64,000 nucleotides of DNA, taken from NCBI GenBank assembly GCA_958448165.1, contig CAUDCW010000006.1:62001-126000 (forward strand), given 5' to 3'. Made by a program: the position numbers and the translations under genes. This stretch comes from an uncultured Oscillospiraceae bacterium (GTDB lineage: Bacteria; Bacillota; Clostridia; Oscillospirales; Acutalibacteraceae). Positions 32,899-40,732 of this stretch are shown here, one piece after another. Under the pieces are notes generated by a model. That model saw only the letters and a list, made by a program, of their open reading frames with translations, did not search any database and was not told where the DNA came from. Position 1 is the stretch's first letter; each line of letters starts with the position of its first letter.

Positions 32899-33276
32899 AT
32901 GAAGAAAAAGGTTGCTTTTATCTGCGTGCACAACTCGTGTCGCAGTCAGATTGCAGAAGCTCTCGGCAAACACCTTGTCGGTGATAAATATGATTTTTAC
33001 TCTGCCGGAACTGAAACAAAGCCGCAAATCAATCAGGACGCTGTCAGGCTTATGAAACAGCTTTACGGGATTGATATGGAGCAGACACAGTACAGTAAAA
33101 CCTTTGATAAAATACCTGCGCTGGATATTGTGATCTCAATGGGCTGTGATGTCGGCTGTCCGTATATCGGCAGAGCCTTTGATGATAACTGGGGACTGCC
33201 TGACCCTACCGGAAAAAACGACGATGTGTTTATCAAGGTGATAAAGCAGATAGAAAACAACATTCGGAAACTATAA
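32899..33276 (+). CDS. arsC: Arsenate reductase, low-molecular-weight phosphatase type
   Basis: A 125-residue thioredoxin-linked arsenate reductase. The P-loop CVHNSCRSQ gives C9-x5-R15, DNWGLPDPTGK supplies the acid loop, and Cys83 and Cys87 (GCDVGCPY) are the resolving pair in the position of the S. aureus enzyme's Cys82/Cys89. It reduces arsenate to arsenite for export. ATG 32899 follows GGGGG; the longer frame overlaps the thioredoxin gene. Confidence 0.92.
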   Translation: MKKKVAFICVHNSCRSQIAEALGKHLVGDKYDFYSAGTETKPQINQDAVRLMKQLYGIDMEQTQYSKTFDKIPALDIVISMGCDVGCPYIGRAFDDNWGLPDPTGKNDDVFIKVIKQIENNIRKL

Positions 33277-33370
33277 TAAAATGAAGATGCTGTTTTTTAA
33301 GAACATCTTATATTTATTAAGTAGTTCACTTTGAACGAGTGGATATTGCTTTTGAAATGACATTATAAAA

Positions 33371-33419
33371 CCGGTTGTGCTGATGTCGTCATATCGACAT
33401 GGTACAGCCGGATTTTTTT
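33371..33419 (+). terminator. Terminator downstream of the ars operon
   Basis: CCGGTTGT ... ACAGCCGG with an inner GATGTCG/CGACAT pairing, followed by seven Ts. It lies 94 bp after arsC; a weaker hairpin (33288-33313) comes first. The rest of 33277-33519 is AT-rich without a gene. Confidence 0.75.
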
Positions 33420-33519
33420 CAGAAATAGCAATATTATAAAATATTGCACAAAATATCATCAGCGTATTTAGCGGTAATAAACAAAATTTTCTTTAGAGTA
33501 CAAAAATATAGAAAAAATA

Positions 33520-33548
33520 ATGACATTGCAAAAAAACTGTGGTATAAT
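33520..33548 (+). promoter_or_regulatory. Sigma-A promoter for phoH-ybeY-dgkA
   Basis: ATGACA (33520-33525), 17 bases, TATAAT (33543-33548), leaving a leader of about 115 bases to the phoH start. Confidence 0.8.
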
Positions 33549-33671
33549 AACAGATAATCGGAGAAGTATTGGTTTATATTGTGAATTTCTCATAGTTTTT
33601 TACTTTTGACACAAAACAGCGTTCAGGTAAGGCTTGGGCGTTGTTTAGTATAAAATTGAGGGTGAAGTGTT

Positions 33672-34634
33672 CTGGAGCAAATCGTAAATGTGGACAGAAT
33701 GGAGCATGCTGTGGCTTTGTTCGGCAGCTTTGACGAAAATATAAAGCTGATTGAAAACGAGTATGCTGTTTCTGTGGTGAATCGCGGCTCCGATATAAAA
33801 ATTTCGGGCGAGCCGGAAAATCTTATGAAGGCGTCAAAGGTTATCGACAGTCTGCTGTCGCTTATCAACAGGGGAGAAACCCTCAGCGAGCAGAATGTGC
33901 GCTATTGCATGGCTCTTGTAAATGACGGCAGCGAGGAAAAAATCGAACAGCTTGCCGGCGACTGCGTTTGCATCACCTCAAAGGGCAAGCCTGTAAAGCC
34001 GAAAACAATCGGCCAGAAGCGCTATTGCAATGCAATCAAGGAAAATACGATTACCTTTGGCATCGGTCCTGCCGGCACAGGCAAAACGTATCTTGCGGTT
34101 GCCCTTGCCGTTACGGCGTTCCGTTCACGTCAGGTTAACCGCATTATTCTGACAAGACCTGCTGTTGAGGCAGGGGAGAAGCTCGGCTTTCTGCCGGGCG
34201 ATCTGCAGAGCAAGGTTGACCCGTATCTGCGGCCGCTTTACGATGCACTTTTTGATATGCTCGGTGCCGAAACATACCAGAAATATGTTGAACGGGGCAA
34301 TATTGAGGTTGCACCTCTGGCGTATATGAGAGGACGAACACTTGACGACAGCTTTATTATTCTTGACGAGGCGCAGAACACCACGGGCGAGCAGATGAAA
34401 ATGTTCCTTACCCGACTCGGCTTTAACTCAAAAATGGTAATCACCGGTGACGTAACACAAATCGACCTGCCGCACGGGGTTAAATCGGGACTGCGCGAGA
34501 GTGTAAGAATTTTAAGCGGAATAGAGGACATTGCAAGCATAACCTTCAGCGAAAAGGATGTTGTGCGGCATCGTCTTGTGCAAGACATAATTAAAGCCTA
34601 CGAGAAAATCGAAGAGGCAAAGAGAGGTAAATAA
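33672..34634 (+). CDS. PhoH-like ATPase
   Basis: A cytoplasmic PhoH-family P-loop ATPase: Walker A GPAGTGKTYLAVA, Walker B FIILDEAQNTT, and ITGDVTQIDLP. PhoH-like proteins are linked to RNA metabolism and stand beside ybeY in many bacteria, as here. The start is unusual. GAGGGTG at 33658-33664 is well spaced only for a CTG at 33672, which would give LEQIVNVDRMEHAVALFGS, matching the usual N-terminus of the family. The first standard codon, GTG 33690, is 25 bases from that site. I therefore propose CTG initiation; GTG 33690 remains possible. The next gene follows without a gap. Confidence 0.88.
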   Translation: MEQIVNVDRMEHAVALFGSFDENIKLIENEYAVSVVNRGSDIKISGEPENLMKASKVIDSLLSLINRGETLSEQNVRYCMALVNDGSEEKIEQLAGDCVCITSKGKPVKPKTIGQKRYCNAIKENTITFGIGPAGTGKTYLAVALAVTAFRSRQVNRIILTRPAVEAGEKLGFLPGDLQSKVDPYLRPLYDALFDMLGAETYQKYVERGNIEVAPLAYMRGRTLDDSFIILDEAQNTTGEQMKMFLTRLGFNSKMVITGDVTQIDLPHGVKSGLRESVRILSGIEDIASITFSEKDVVRHRLVQDIIKAYEKIEEAKRGK

Positions 34635-35138
34635 ATGGATAAGATCAGAGTAATTATCACAAACAAACAAAAGGCAGTAAAAATTCCGACAGGACTGAGA
34701 ATGTTAGTCCGTCGCTGCTGCAATGCTGTTCTGCGTCTTGAGGAGTTCAAGGGCAGTGCCGAAATCAGTGTGACATTTGTTGACAATGAGCAAATCCGTG
34801 AGTATAACAAGCAGTATCGTGACAAGGATTCCATTACGGATGTATTGTCCTTCGGCATGGGCGAGGACGGCAAGTATGATATCGACCCCGAAACCGGAGC
34901 GCAGATTCTGGGTGATGTTGTTATTTCAATGGAAAAGGCAATGGAGCAGGCAAAGCGCTTTGACCACAGCCTGCAAAGAGAGGTCGGATACCTTACTGCA
35001 CACAGCGTTCTGCATCTGCTTGGCTATGACCACGAGGATAATATGGAGAGAATCCGTATGAGAGAGAAAGAGGAGCTTGTTATGGACCAGCTCGGTCTGC
35101 CCTCGTCATCAAGCTATGTTATAGGATCCGACAGGTAA
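34635..35138 (+). CDS. ybeY: Endoribonuclease YbeY, rRNA maturation factor
   Basis: A 167-residue UPF0054 protein with the zinc motif HSVLHLLGYDHE (H-x3-H-x5-H) and DVLSFGMGE. YbeY processes 16S rRNA 3' ends and takes part in ribosome quality control. GAGAGG precedes the ATG, which is adjacent to the phoH stop. Order phoH-ybeY-dgkA-era is conserved in Firmicutes; here a toxin-antitoxin pair is inserted between dgkA and era. Confidence 0.95.
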   Translation: MDKIRVIITNKQKAVKIPTGLRMLVRRCCNAVLRLEEFKGSAEISVTFVDNEQIREYNKQYRDKDSITDVLSFGMGEDGKYDIDPETGAQILGDVVISMEKAMEQAKRFDHSLQREVGYLTAHSVLHLLGYDHEDNMERIRMREKEELVMDQLGLPSSSSYVIGSDR

Positions 35139-35141
35139 GCT

Positions 35142-35636
35142 ATGAAGTTTTTAAGGGGCTTTAAATACGCTTTCAAGGGTGTGCTTTATACAATCAACCA
35201 CGAGCGTAATATGCGCATACATATTGTTGTGGCGGCGTATCTGCTGTATTTTGTAAGCTACTACCGCCTTTCAGCAATAAAAATGTCACTGCTGCTTATT
35301 GTGATTGCGCTTGTTATGAGCCTTGAGCTTGTGAACACCGCTGTTGAACGTGTTTGTAACCTTTATTCAACAAAATATCATAGGCTTATCGAAATAGCAA
35401 AGGATGTTTCCGCCGGAGCGGTGCTTGTTGCATCAGGCTTTGCCGTTGCGATTGCGTGCTTTTTGCTGTGGGAGCCGGACACGATGTGGCAGATTGTGGT
35501 TTTTCACTGTGAAAGCCCTGAGCGCTTTACGCTGTTCGTGCTTACGCTTGTCATAGCGATGCTGTTTATTGTGATAGGCCCGAAAAAGATGTTTGAAAAC
35601 GCAAAATCATTTTTTAGAAAAAGTGAAACAAAATAA
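35142..35636 (+). CDS. dgkA: Diacylglycerol/undecaprenol kinase with extra C-terminal membrane region
   Basis: Residues 1-110 are a DgkA-type kinase: three helices, NHERNMRIH, MSLELVNTAVERVCN and AKDVSAGAVLVAS with the catalytic and metal-binding Glu/Asp. In Gram-positive bacteria this family phosphorylates undecaprenol to recycle the cell-wall lipid carrier. The protein is about 40 residues longer than usual, with an added helix FTLFVLTLVIAMLFIVIG and a basic tail. It follows ybeY by three bases. Confidence 0.9.
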   Translation: MKFLRGFKYAFKGVLYTINHERNMRIHIVVAAYLLYFVSYYRLSAIKMSLLLIVIALVMSLELVNTAVERVCNLYSTKYHRLIEIAKDVSAGAVLVASGFAVAIACFLLWEPDTMWQIVVFHCESPERFTLFVLTLVIAMLFIVIGPKKMFENAKSFFRKSETK

Positions 35637-35667
35637 CCGCTGTTCACACTGAGCAGCGGTTTTTGTT
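35635..35667 (+). terminator. Terminator after dgkA
   Basis: AACCGCTG (35635-35642) pairs with CAGCGGTT (35654-35661), followed by TTTGTTTT. It overlaps the dgkA stop codon. Confidence 0.85.
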
Positions 35668-35671
35668 TTCC

Positions 35672-35700
35672 TTGAATTTTTATCATAATTATGATAAAAT
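35672..35700 (+). promoter_or_regulatory. Promoter overlapped by a palindromic operator, toxin-antitoxin operon
   Basis: TTGAAT (35672-35677), 17 bases, TAAAAT (35695-35700). A perfect 22-bp palindrome centred on CATAATTATG fills 35678-35699, the whole spacer and most of the -10. This fits autorepression by the antitoxin or the complex. Confidence 0.8.
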
Positions 35701-35721
35701 TAAATCAATGGAGGTGTTTGT

Positions 35722-35994
35722 ATGAATAAAATAAGACCTGTATCTGATTTAAGAAATAATTTTTCTGAAATTTCAAAGCTTGTCCATGAAACTTCTGAAC
35801 CTGTTTTTTTGACTAAAAATGGTTATGGTGATATGGTAGTGTTAAGTATGGAGGCATATGAAAACTTGCAGTTTGACAGTGAGGTATATTTTAAGCTGCA
35901 AGCTGCCGAAAGAGAAGCGAAAATAAATGATACCAGATATTCTTCAAAAGATGTATTGAAGGCTGTGAAAGAAGCAATAGCAGGTGAAAGGTGA
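35722..35994 (+). CDS. Type II antitoxin, Phd/YefM family
   Basis: A 90-residue antitoxin with the Phd/YefM DNA-binding start IRPVSDLRNNFSEISKLVHE and the strand EPVFLTKNGYGDMVVLS; the C-terminal ~35 residues should wrap the toxin. GGAGGTG precedes the ATG. The stop overlaps the toxin start. Codon use and AT-richness differ from the flanking dgkA and era genes, which suggests insertion of the pair into the conserved dgkA-era neighbourhood. Confidence 0.93.
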   Translation: MNKIRPVSDLRNNFSEISKLVHETSEPVFLTKNGYGDMVVLSMEAYENLQFDSEVYFKLQAAEREAKINDTRYSSKDVLKAVKEAIAGER

Positions 35995-36308
35995 TGTATG
36001 ATTTAACTTACTTACCGCATGCATTGCAAGATATTGTTGAAATCGCTGAGTATATAAAAGTGCAGCTCAATAATCCCGAAGCGGCAAGTCGATTGACAGA
36101 TGAAATGATAAAAAAAGCTGAATCGCTGACTCAGTTTCCATATGCGAATTTTGTATATATCCCAATTAAACCTCTTGAGAGAGAATACAGGAGAATTTTT
36201 GTCGGTAATTACACTATGTTTTATTATATAGATGAAGAATACAAACAAATTACGATTGCCCGTGTAATTTATTCAAGACGAAATTTGGAAGAAAATATAA
36301 AAAAATAA
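35994..36308 (+). CDS. Type II toxin, RelE/ParE family
   Basis: A 104-residue RelE/ParE-fold toxin: YLPHALQDIVEIAEYI at the N-terminus, then YRRIFVGNYTMFYYI and ITIARVIYSRR, the typical R-x-Y ... V-x-H/Y-x-R-R pattern near the end. I cannot tell a ribosome-dependent RNase from a gyrase-type ParE. ATG 35994 overlaps the antitoxin TGA (TGATG) and has AGGTG seven bases upstream; GTG 35991 is an alternative. Confidence 0.9.
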   Translation: MYDLTYLPHALQDIVEIAEYIKVQLNNPEAASRLTDEMIKKAESLTQFPYANFVYIPIKPLEREYRRIFVGNYTMFYYIDEEYKQITIARVIYSRRNLEENIKK

Positions 36309-36345
36309 AACAAAATACCAAACAACCAAACAACAGGAGAACAGT

Positions 36346-37257
36346 ATGAATCAGAACGAAAAATCGGCGTTTATCGCCATCATAGGCAGGCCGAATGTCG
36401 GCAAAAGCTCAATACTCAATAAGCTGCTGGGGCAGAAGATTGCGATAGTGTCGCACAAGCCGCAGACAACCAGAAACAGGATAATGGGCGTTCTGACCGA
36501 GGGCGAAACCCAGCTTGTCTTTATCGACACACCGGGTATGCACAAGCCGAAAACCGAGCTTGGCAAATATATGGTCCGTTCTGTCAACGAGTCGGTAGCA
36601 GGCGTTGACGCAGTTTTGCTTGTTGCCGAATGTGACAGAACACCGGGGGACACCGAGCTTGAGCTTATCGAAAAAGCAAAAAAGCTTGATTTGCCCATTG
36701 TGCTTGCGCTTAACAAAACAGATACGCTGAAAAACAAGGACGATATTATCGCCGTTATTGCGGCATACTCAAGGGAATGTGACTTCACGGCAGTTGTGCC
36801 TGTATCGGCTCAGACGGGCAGCGGACTTGGCGACTTGAAGGACGAGCTTAAAGACCTTGCTATGGAGGGCGGTCACTTTTTTGATGACGACACGCTTACA
36901 GACCAGCCCGAGCGTGTGCTTGCAGGCGAGATTATCAGAGAGAAGCTTTTGCGCCTGCTCGACAAGGAAATTCCCCACGGAACAGCCGTTGCGGTTGAGC
37001 GTATGAAAACCCGTGAGGACAGCGGCATACTTGATATTGACGCTACAATCTACTGCGAGCGTGACAGCCATAAGGGAATTATCATAGGCAAGGGCGGCAG
37101 TATGCTTAAAAAGGTCGGCAGCTACGCCAGACAGGATATGGAGAGATTTTTTGACTGCAAGGTGAATTTAAGGCTTTGGGTCAAGGTCAAAGAGGACTGG
37201 CGCAACCGTGAGAATATTCTGCGCTCACTCGGCTTTGACGACAACGATTTTCAGTAA
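36346..37257 (+). CDS. era: GTPase Era
   Basis: A 303-residue ribosome-assembly GTPase: G1 GRPNVGKSS, G3 DTPGMHKP, G4 NKTD, G5 SAQTG, and a C-terminal KH domain (VKLRLWVKV-like end, GIIIGKGGSMLKKVG) that binds the 16S rRNA 3' end. CAGGAG precedes the ATG. The cca gene starts four bases after the stop. Confidence 0.96.
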   Translation: MNQNEKSAFIAIIGRPNVGKSSILNKLLGQKIAIVSHKPQTTRNRIMGVLTEGETQLVFIDTPGMHKPKTELGKYMVRSVNESVAGVDAVLLVAECDRTPGDTELELIEKAKKLDLPIVLALNKTDTLKNKDDIIAVIAAYSRECDFTAVVPVSAQTGSGLGDLKDELKDLAMEGGHFFDDDTLTDQPERVLAGEIIREKLLRLLDKEIPHGTAVAVERMKTREDSGILDIDATIYCERDSHKGIIIGKGGSMLKKVGSYARQDMERFFDCKVNLRLWVKVKEDWRNRENILRSLGFDDNDFQ

Positions 37258-37261
37258 TAAA

Positions 37262-38605
37262 ATGAACAGCACAATCAAACTTTCACACGGCTCTGAATTT
37301 GTTATAGACAGACTTGAAAAGCACGGCTTTGAAGCCTTTGCGGTCGGCGGCTGTGTGCGTGACAGCCTGCTCGGCATCAACCCGAAGGATTTTGATGTAA
37401 CAACAAACGCTCTGCCGCAGGACGTAAAAAATGCCTTTGCAGACTGCAAAACAGTTGATACGGGGATAAAGCACGGCACCGTGACCGTGATTAAATACGG
37501 CGAACAAATTGAGGTCACCTCGTACCGCACAGACGGCAAATACCTCGACTGCCGCCGACCCGAAAGCGTTGTTTTCGGCGTAAGTCTTGATGAGGATTTA
37601 ATGCGGCGTGACTTCACCGTAAACGCAATGGCTTTCAACGACAAAACGGGTGTAGTTGACCTTTTCGGCGGAATAGCCGATATAGAGAACAAAATCATAC
37701 GCTGTGTCGGCAATCCCGACAAGCGTTTTAGTGAGGACGCACTGCGTATTATCCGTGCGCTTCGCTTTGCGGCGGTTTACGGCTTTGAAACAGAGGAGAA
37801 AACCGCAAGGGCAATCCACAAGAATAAAGAGCTTCTGAAAAACATTGCCGCCGAGCGTATTTTTGCGGAGCTTTCAAGGCTTGTGTGCGGCGATTTTGCA
37901 GGCAGGCTTCTGCTTGAATTCTGCGATGTGTTCAGCGTGTTTATCCCAAATCTTGCAGACTGTGAGCGGCTTTTCCTTACGGGAAAGAATCATGCCCAAA
38001 CGCTTTTGTCGCACACTGCAAGAGCGCTTGACGCAGCTTCGCCCCGTCTTGATTTGCGCCTTGCAATGCTTTTGCACGATATTGCAAAGCCGCAGTGTGT
38101 GACGGTTGATAACGACGGGAATCAGCATTTTTCATCTCACGCAGAATTAAGCGCCGTTATTGCCCGGGAAATACTCAAGAGCCTTAAAGCGCCGTCAAAG
38201 CTTATAGATAAGGTCGGAATTCTGATAGAATATCACGATGTCGGGTGCGATGCAGACGAGAGTGAAATAAAACGCCTGATGAGAAAAATCGGCAGGGACA
38301 ACACGCTCCTGATTTTTACCGAGATACGCCGTGCCGATATTTCTGCGCAGAACGGAGCCGACAGACAGCGCAGACTTGAGCATATAAAAAAGTGCGCCAA
38401 AATTGCAAAAAGGCTTATTGATGAAAATACCTGCACCTCGGTTTCACAGCTTGCGGTCAGCGGCGGCGACCTTATTGCCGTTGGAATGAAGCAGGGCAGA
38501 GAAATCGGAAATGTGCTTGAAACACTGCTCGACAGGGTCATTGACGGCACCGTTCAGAACGAAAAAGGGGCTTTATTACAGGCGGTGAAGAATGAATATT
38601 TATAA
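37262..38605 (+). CDS. cca: CCA tRNA nucleotidyltransferase with HD domain
   Basis: Adds or repairs the CCA end of tRNAs. Class II nucleotidyltransferase motifs are AVGGCVRDSLLG (about 23-34), DFDVTTNA with the metal aspartates, and RRDFTVNAMAF. The HD-type domain follows (LAMLLHDIAKP). ATG 37262 is chosen because the longer frame overlaps era and lacks a ribosome binding site. The last 14 bases overlap the start of the hydrolase remnant. Confidence 0.93.
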   Translation: MNSTIKLSHGSEFVIDRLEKHGFEAFAVGGCVRDSLLGINPKDFDVTTNALPQDVKNAFADCKTVDTGIKHGTVTVIKYGEQIEVTSYRTDGKYLDCRRPESVVFGVSLDEDLMRRDFTVNAMAFNDKTGVVDLFGGIADIENKIIRCVGNPDKRFSEDALRIIRALRFAAVYGFETEEKTARAIHKNKELLKNIAAERIFAELSRLVCGDFAGRLLLEFCDVFSVFIPNLADCERLFLTGKNHAQTLLSHTARALDAASPRLDLRLAMLLHDIAKPQCVTVDNDGNQHFSSHAELSAVIAREILKSLKAPSKLIDKVGILIEYHDVGCDADESEIKRLMRKIGRDNTLLIFTEIRRADISAQNGADRQRRLEHIKKCAKIAKRLIDENTCTSVSQLAVSGGDLIAVGMKQGREIGNVLETLLDRVIDGTVQNEKGALLQAVKNEYL

Positions 38606-38987
38606 ACCGTTTCTCGGGCTTTATTGGGGATTAATCTCGGCTATTGATAAAAATAGAATAGCCTCGCAGACTCCCGACGGCGGTGTGTGCGAGGTGCTTG
38701 ATGTGCCTTACCGTTCAGGCGGTCAGAGTGTGCATATGCTTGATATATGCTATCCTGAAAACTCTGCTCAGCCTTTGCCGGTTGTCATCGACATTCACGG
38801 CGGGGGCTGGATATACGGCGGCAAAGAGATTAACCGCAACTTTTGCAAAAAGCTGCCCCATGTTTTTGCGGTAGCCGATCCGTTTGCCGAGAAGTCGGGT
38901 GAGGTGATACGGGAGCTTGCGCAATTTTTCAGATTTTATACAGCAAATAACAGCAATAAAAATACCCCTGATCCGATCCATTCGTGA
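38592..38987 (+). pseudogene. Alpha/beta hydrolase with internal deletion
   Basis: The first ~95 residues are the N-terminus of an esterase/lipase with the oxyanion motif HGGGWIYGGKE. The frame then jumps straight to HVFAVADPFAEKSGEVIREL, which is the extreme C-terminal helix of the same family (HVF with the catalytic histidine). The middle ~180 residues, including the G-x-S-x-G nucleophile, are missing although the frame is kept. The 131-residue product cannot be an active hydrolase; this is a deletion remnant. It starts inside the end of cca. Confidence 0.72.
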
Positions 38988-39006
38988 CCGAATCAGGGGT
39001 TTGGTT
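38964..39006. terminator. Terminator between hydrolase remnant and holin gene
   Basis: ACCCCTGAT (38964-38972) pairs with ATCAGGGGT (38992-39000). On the minus strand it is followed by ATTTTTATT, so it mainly serves the holin-endolysin operon; on the plus strand TTGGTTTT follows. Confidence 0.75.
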
Positions 39007-39011
39007 TTACC

Positions 39012-39461
39012 TTATTTTGTGTTGTCGTCAGCCTTGCTTTCAACCGAAATTTTGAGCTTGTCTATTATTTTTGTAAGCCATTTAGGCACAGGAACACCTA
39101 TGCGGCTGAGATTTTCCATAATGGATAAAAGCTCGTTGATAATCAACCATATGACCACGATAAGCCCGAAAAGCATTTTGATTTCAAATGCAACGCCGAT
39201 TTGCTCAAGACAGAAACGAATGATAAAATCAACTCCGATACCCACGCATACAAGCACGAGATACCCGATTTTCTTGATTATTCCCGAAATACCTTTCCTG
39301 CATGACAGCTCACGTCCAAGCCACGCCGCTGTCATACCGCTAAGATAATCAAGCAGCATTACTGAAACAAGGACAACAAGCGGAACAGCAATGATTTTGA
39401 AATAAGCCGACACACCTGCGATTAATACGGACAATATTCCCGTGATTACGTTTTCTTTCAT
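39012..39461 (-). CDS. Phage holin family protein (holin_4 / TcdE type)
   Basis: A 149-residue membrane protein with about four hydrophobic segments (IAVPLVVLVSVMLLDYLSG, IGYLVLVCVGIGVDFII, MLFGLIVVIWLIINELLSI) and the family pattern LLDYLSGMTAAW ... SxKGxxGIIKK. Holins of this family open the membrane for endolysin or, as TcdE does, for toxin release. It lies 16 bp downstream of the endolysin gene in the same operon. No phage structural genes surround it. Confidence 0.92.
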   Translation of the reverse strand: MKENVITGILSVLIAGVSAYFKIIAVPLVVLVSVMLLDYLSGMTAAWLGRELSCRKGISGIIKKIGYLVLVCVGIGVDFIIRFCLEQIGVAFEIKMLFGLIVVIWLIINELLSIMENLSRIGVPVPKWLTKIIDKLKISVESKADDNTK

Positions 39462-39477
39462 TTTATCGCCCCTTTTC

Positions 39478-40305
39478 TTAAGATTTGAGTTTGTTAATTG
39501 CGTTTACTGCCTCTGTAAGCACCGTGTTGCGGTCGCCTTTTGAAGCTTTAAGGCTTGCAAGAGCCGTCATAATACCGCCGATAAGCGCAGTTATTGTTTT
39601 AACTCCTGCTATGCCGTCAATCTCAAGCTTGTATTTTTTTTGTATCTCTATGGTTGCGTTGTGCGTTCCTGTTCCGAAGCTGTTTGTTGTGTCAACAGTC
39701 GATTTTACGATTCCAAGGCTGTTTGCGATGCGTATAAGTGACTTATACGCAAGCACGCCGTTGTTTTTATCTCCCTTTGAAAAATTCATTTCATCATCTC
39801 CTCCGTTATAGCCTGCTTCTGCAAGCGCCCAATTTGGGCGATAGTAACCGTTGATTCTGCCGTCGTAAAGGGGATAGGCCTTGCGGCAGACAGTCGAGCC
39901 TGTGTTTGTGCCGTTTGCGTTGCCCTCAATCGTATGCACATAGCCGTTTGCGACATACTCGACAATCGCAACGTGGTCCGAAAAATACCTGTCGTGACCC
40001 TCGGCAATATAGCTGCCCTTGCCGTTCCAGCAAAACGATATTGCGTCACCGCCTTGAGGAACACTGTTATGCCCCTCAAGCCATCTGCCCATACCGGCGG
40101 CAACGCCTTCTCTTGCCACCGAACCGGCTCCGTCCGTCTTGACAAAGCATTTGCCAATCGCGCCGACGTCGTATGCGCATTTGCTCACGAATTCAGCGCA
40201 CCAAGCCGTGCCTGATGCGGCACCAAAGTAATCGTTGAATATCTTGCAGCCGTAGCCGATGTAGCCTGCTGCGGCTGCAACGAATCGTTCTCTTATATCA
40301 GCCAA
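39478..40305 (-). CDS. Endolysin with CHAP-like amidase domain and C-terminal binding region
   Basis: Residues about 1-155 look like a CHAP cysteine amidase/endopeptidase: TAWCAEFVSKCAYDVG with the catalytic Cys, GDAISFCWNG, and HVAIVEYVANGYVHTIEGN with the catalytic His. The C-terminal part contains IEIQKKYKLEIDGIAGVKT, a peptidoglycan-binding-like repeat. No signal peptide, as expected for a holin-dependent lysin. The start is TTG 40305 with GAGGTG upstream on the minus strand. The promoter at 40376-40404 carries a LexA-like box. Confidence 0.9.
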   Translation of the reverse strand: MADIRERFVAAAAGYIGYGCKIFNDYFGAASGTAWCAEFVSKCAYDVGAIGKCFVKTDGAGSVAREGVAAGMGRWLEGHNSVPQGGDAISFCWNGKGSYIAEGHDRYFSDHVAIVEYVANGYVHTIEGNANGTNTGSTVCRKAYPLYDGRINGYYRPNWALAEAGYNGGDDEMNFSKGDKNNGVLAYKSLIRIANSLGIVKSTVDTTNSFGTGTHNATIEIQKKYKLEIDGIAGVKTITALIGGIMTALASLKASKGDRNTVLTEAVNAINKLKS

Positions 40306-40375
40306 AGTTTCACCTCGCTTTCATAAAGTTTTTCAGGCTGAGCCAAGCCTGCGTGCAGTGATTTCTCCATATATA

Positions 40376-40404
40376 ATTATAGAACAAATGTTCGAATATG
40401 GCAA
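40376..40404 (-). promoter_or_regulatory. Lysis-cassette promoter with LexA (SOS) box in the spacer
   Basis: On the minus strand TTGCCA (40399-40404), 17 bases, TATAAT (40376-40381). The spacer contains CGAACATTTGTTC (40382-40394), close to the Firmicutes LexA site CGAACRNRYGTTYG with the GAAC-N4-GTTC dyad intact. LexA bound there would block the promoter. The remaining gap to the pullulanase gene (40405-40732) is AT-rich with a short hairpin at 40446-40466 and two TTGTGAAGAA direct repeats (40568, 40614); I see no gene in it. Confidence 0.72.
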
Positions 40405-40732
40405 CGCTTTCGATTTCGGTGTTTCTGATTTTGAACAGCGCAAGCCTTTTTTGTAAAAAGGCAGATTTTGTAAAATGTTGTTATGTTGACAAAATGTAAA
40501 TTCCAAATTTGTGCAATAATAACAATTTACAGTCCCTTTTTTCTATTTTATGACCACGGAATAATTCTTGTGAAGAAAATAATTGTGACTTAAAAATGTT
40601 AAAATTAAATAAATTGTGAAGAATTATTATTGTTTAAAATGTATTGTTCGGGGATTTCTGCGGATTTTATGCGGGTTTAAGGCATTGTTGCCTTGTCCGG
40701 TGCGTTTATCCGATCCCTGAATGGAGAATAAT

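Noticed and set aside
38592..38987. A genuine small hydrolase
   Set aside because: It lacks the nucleophile region and joins the N- and C-terminal ends of the family, so it is a deletion remnant.
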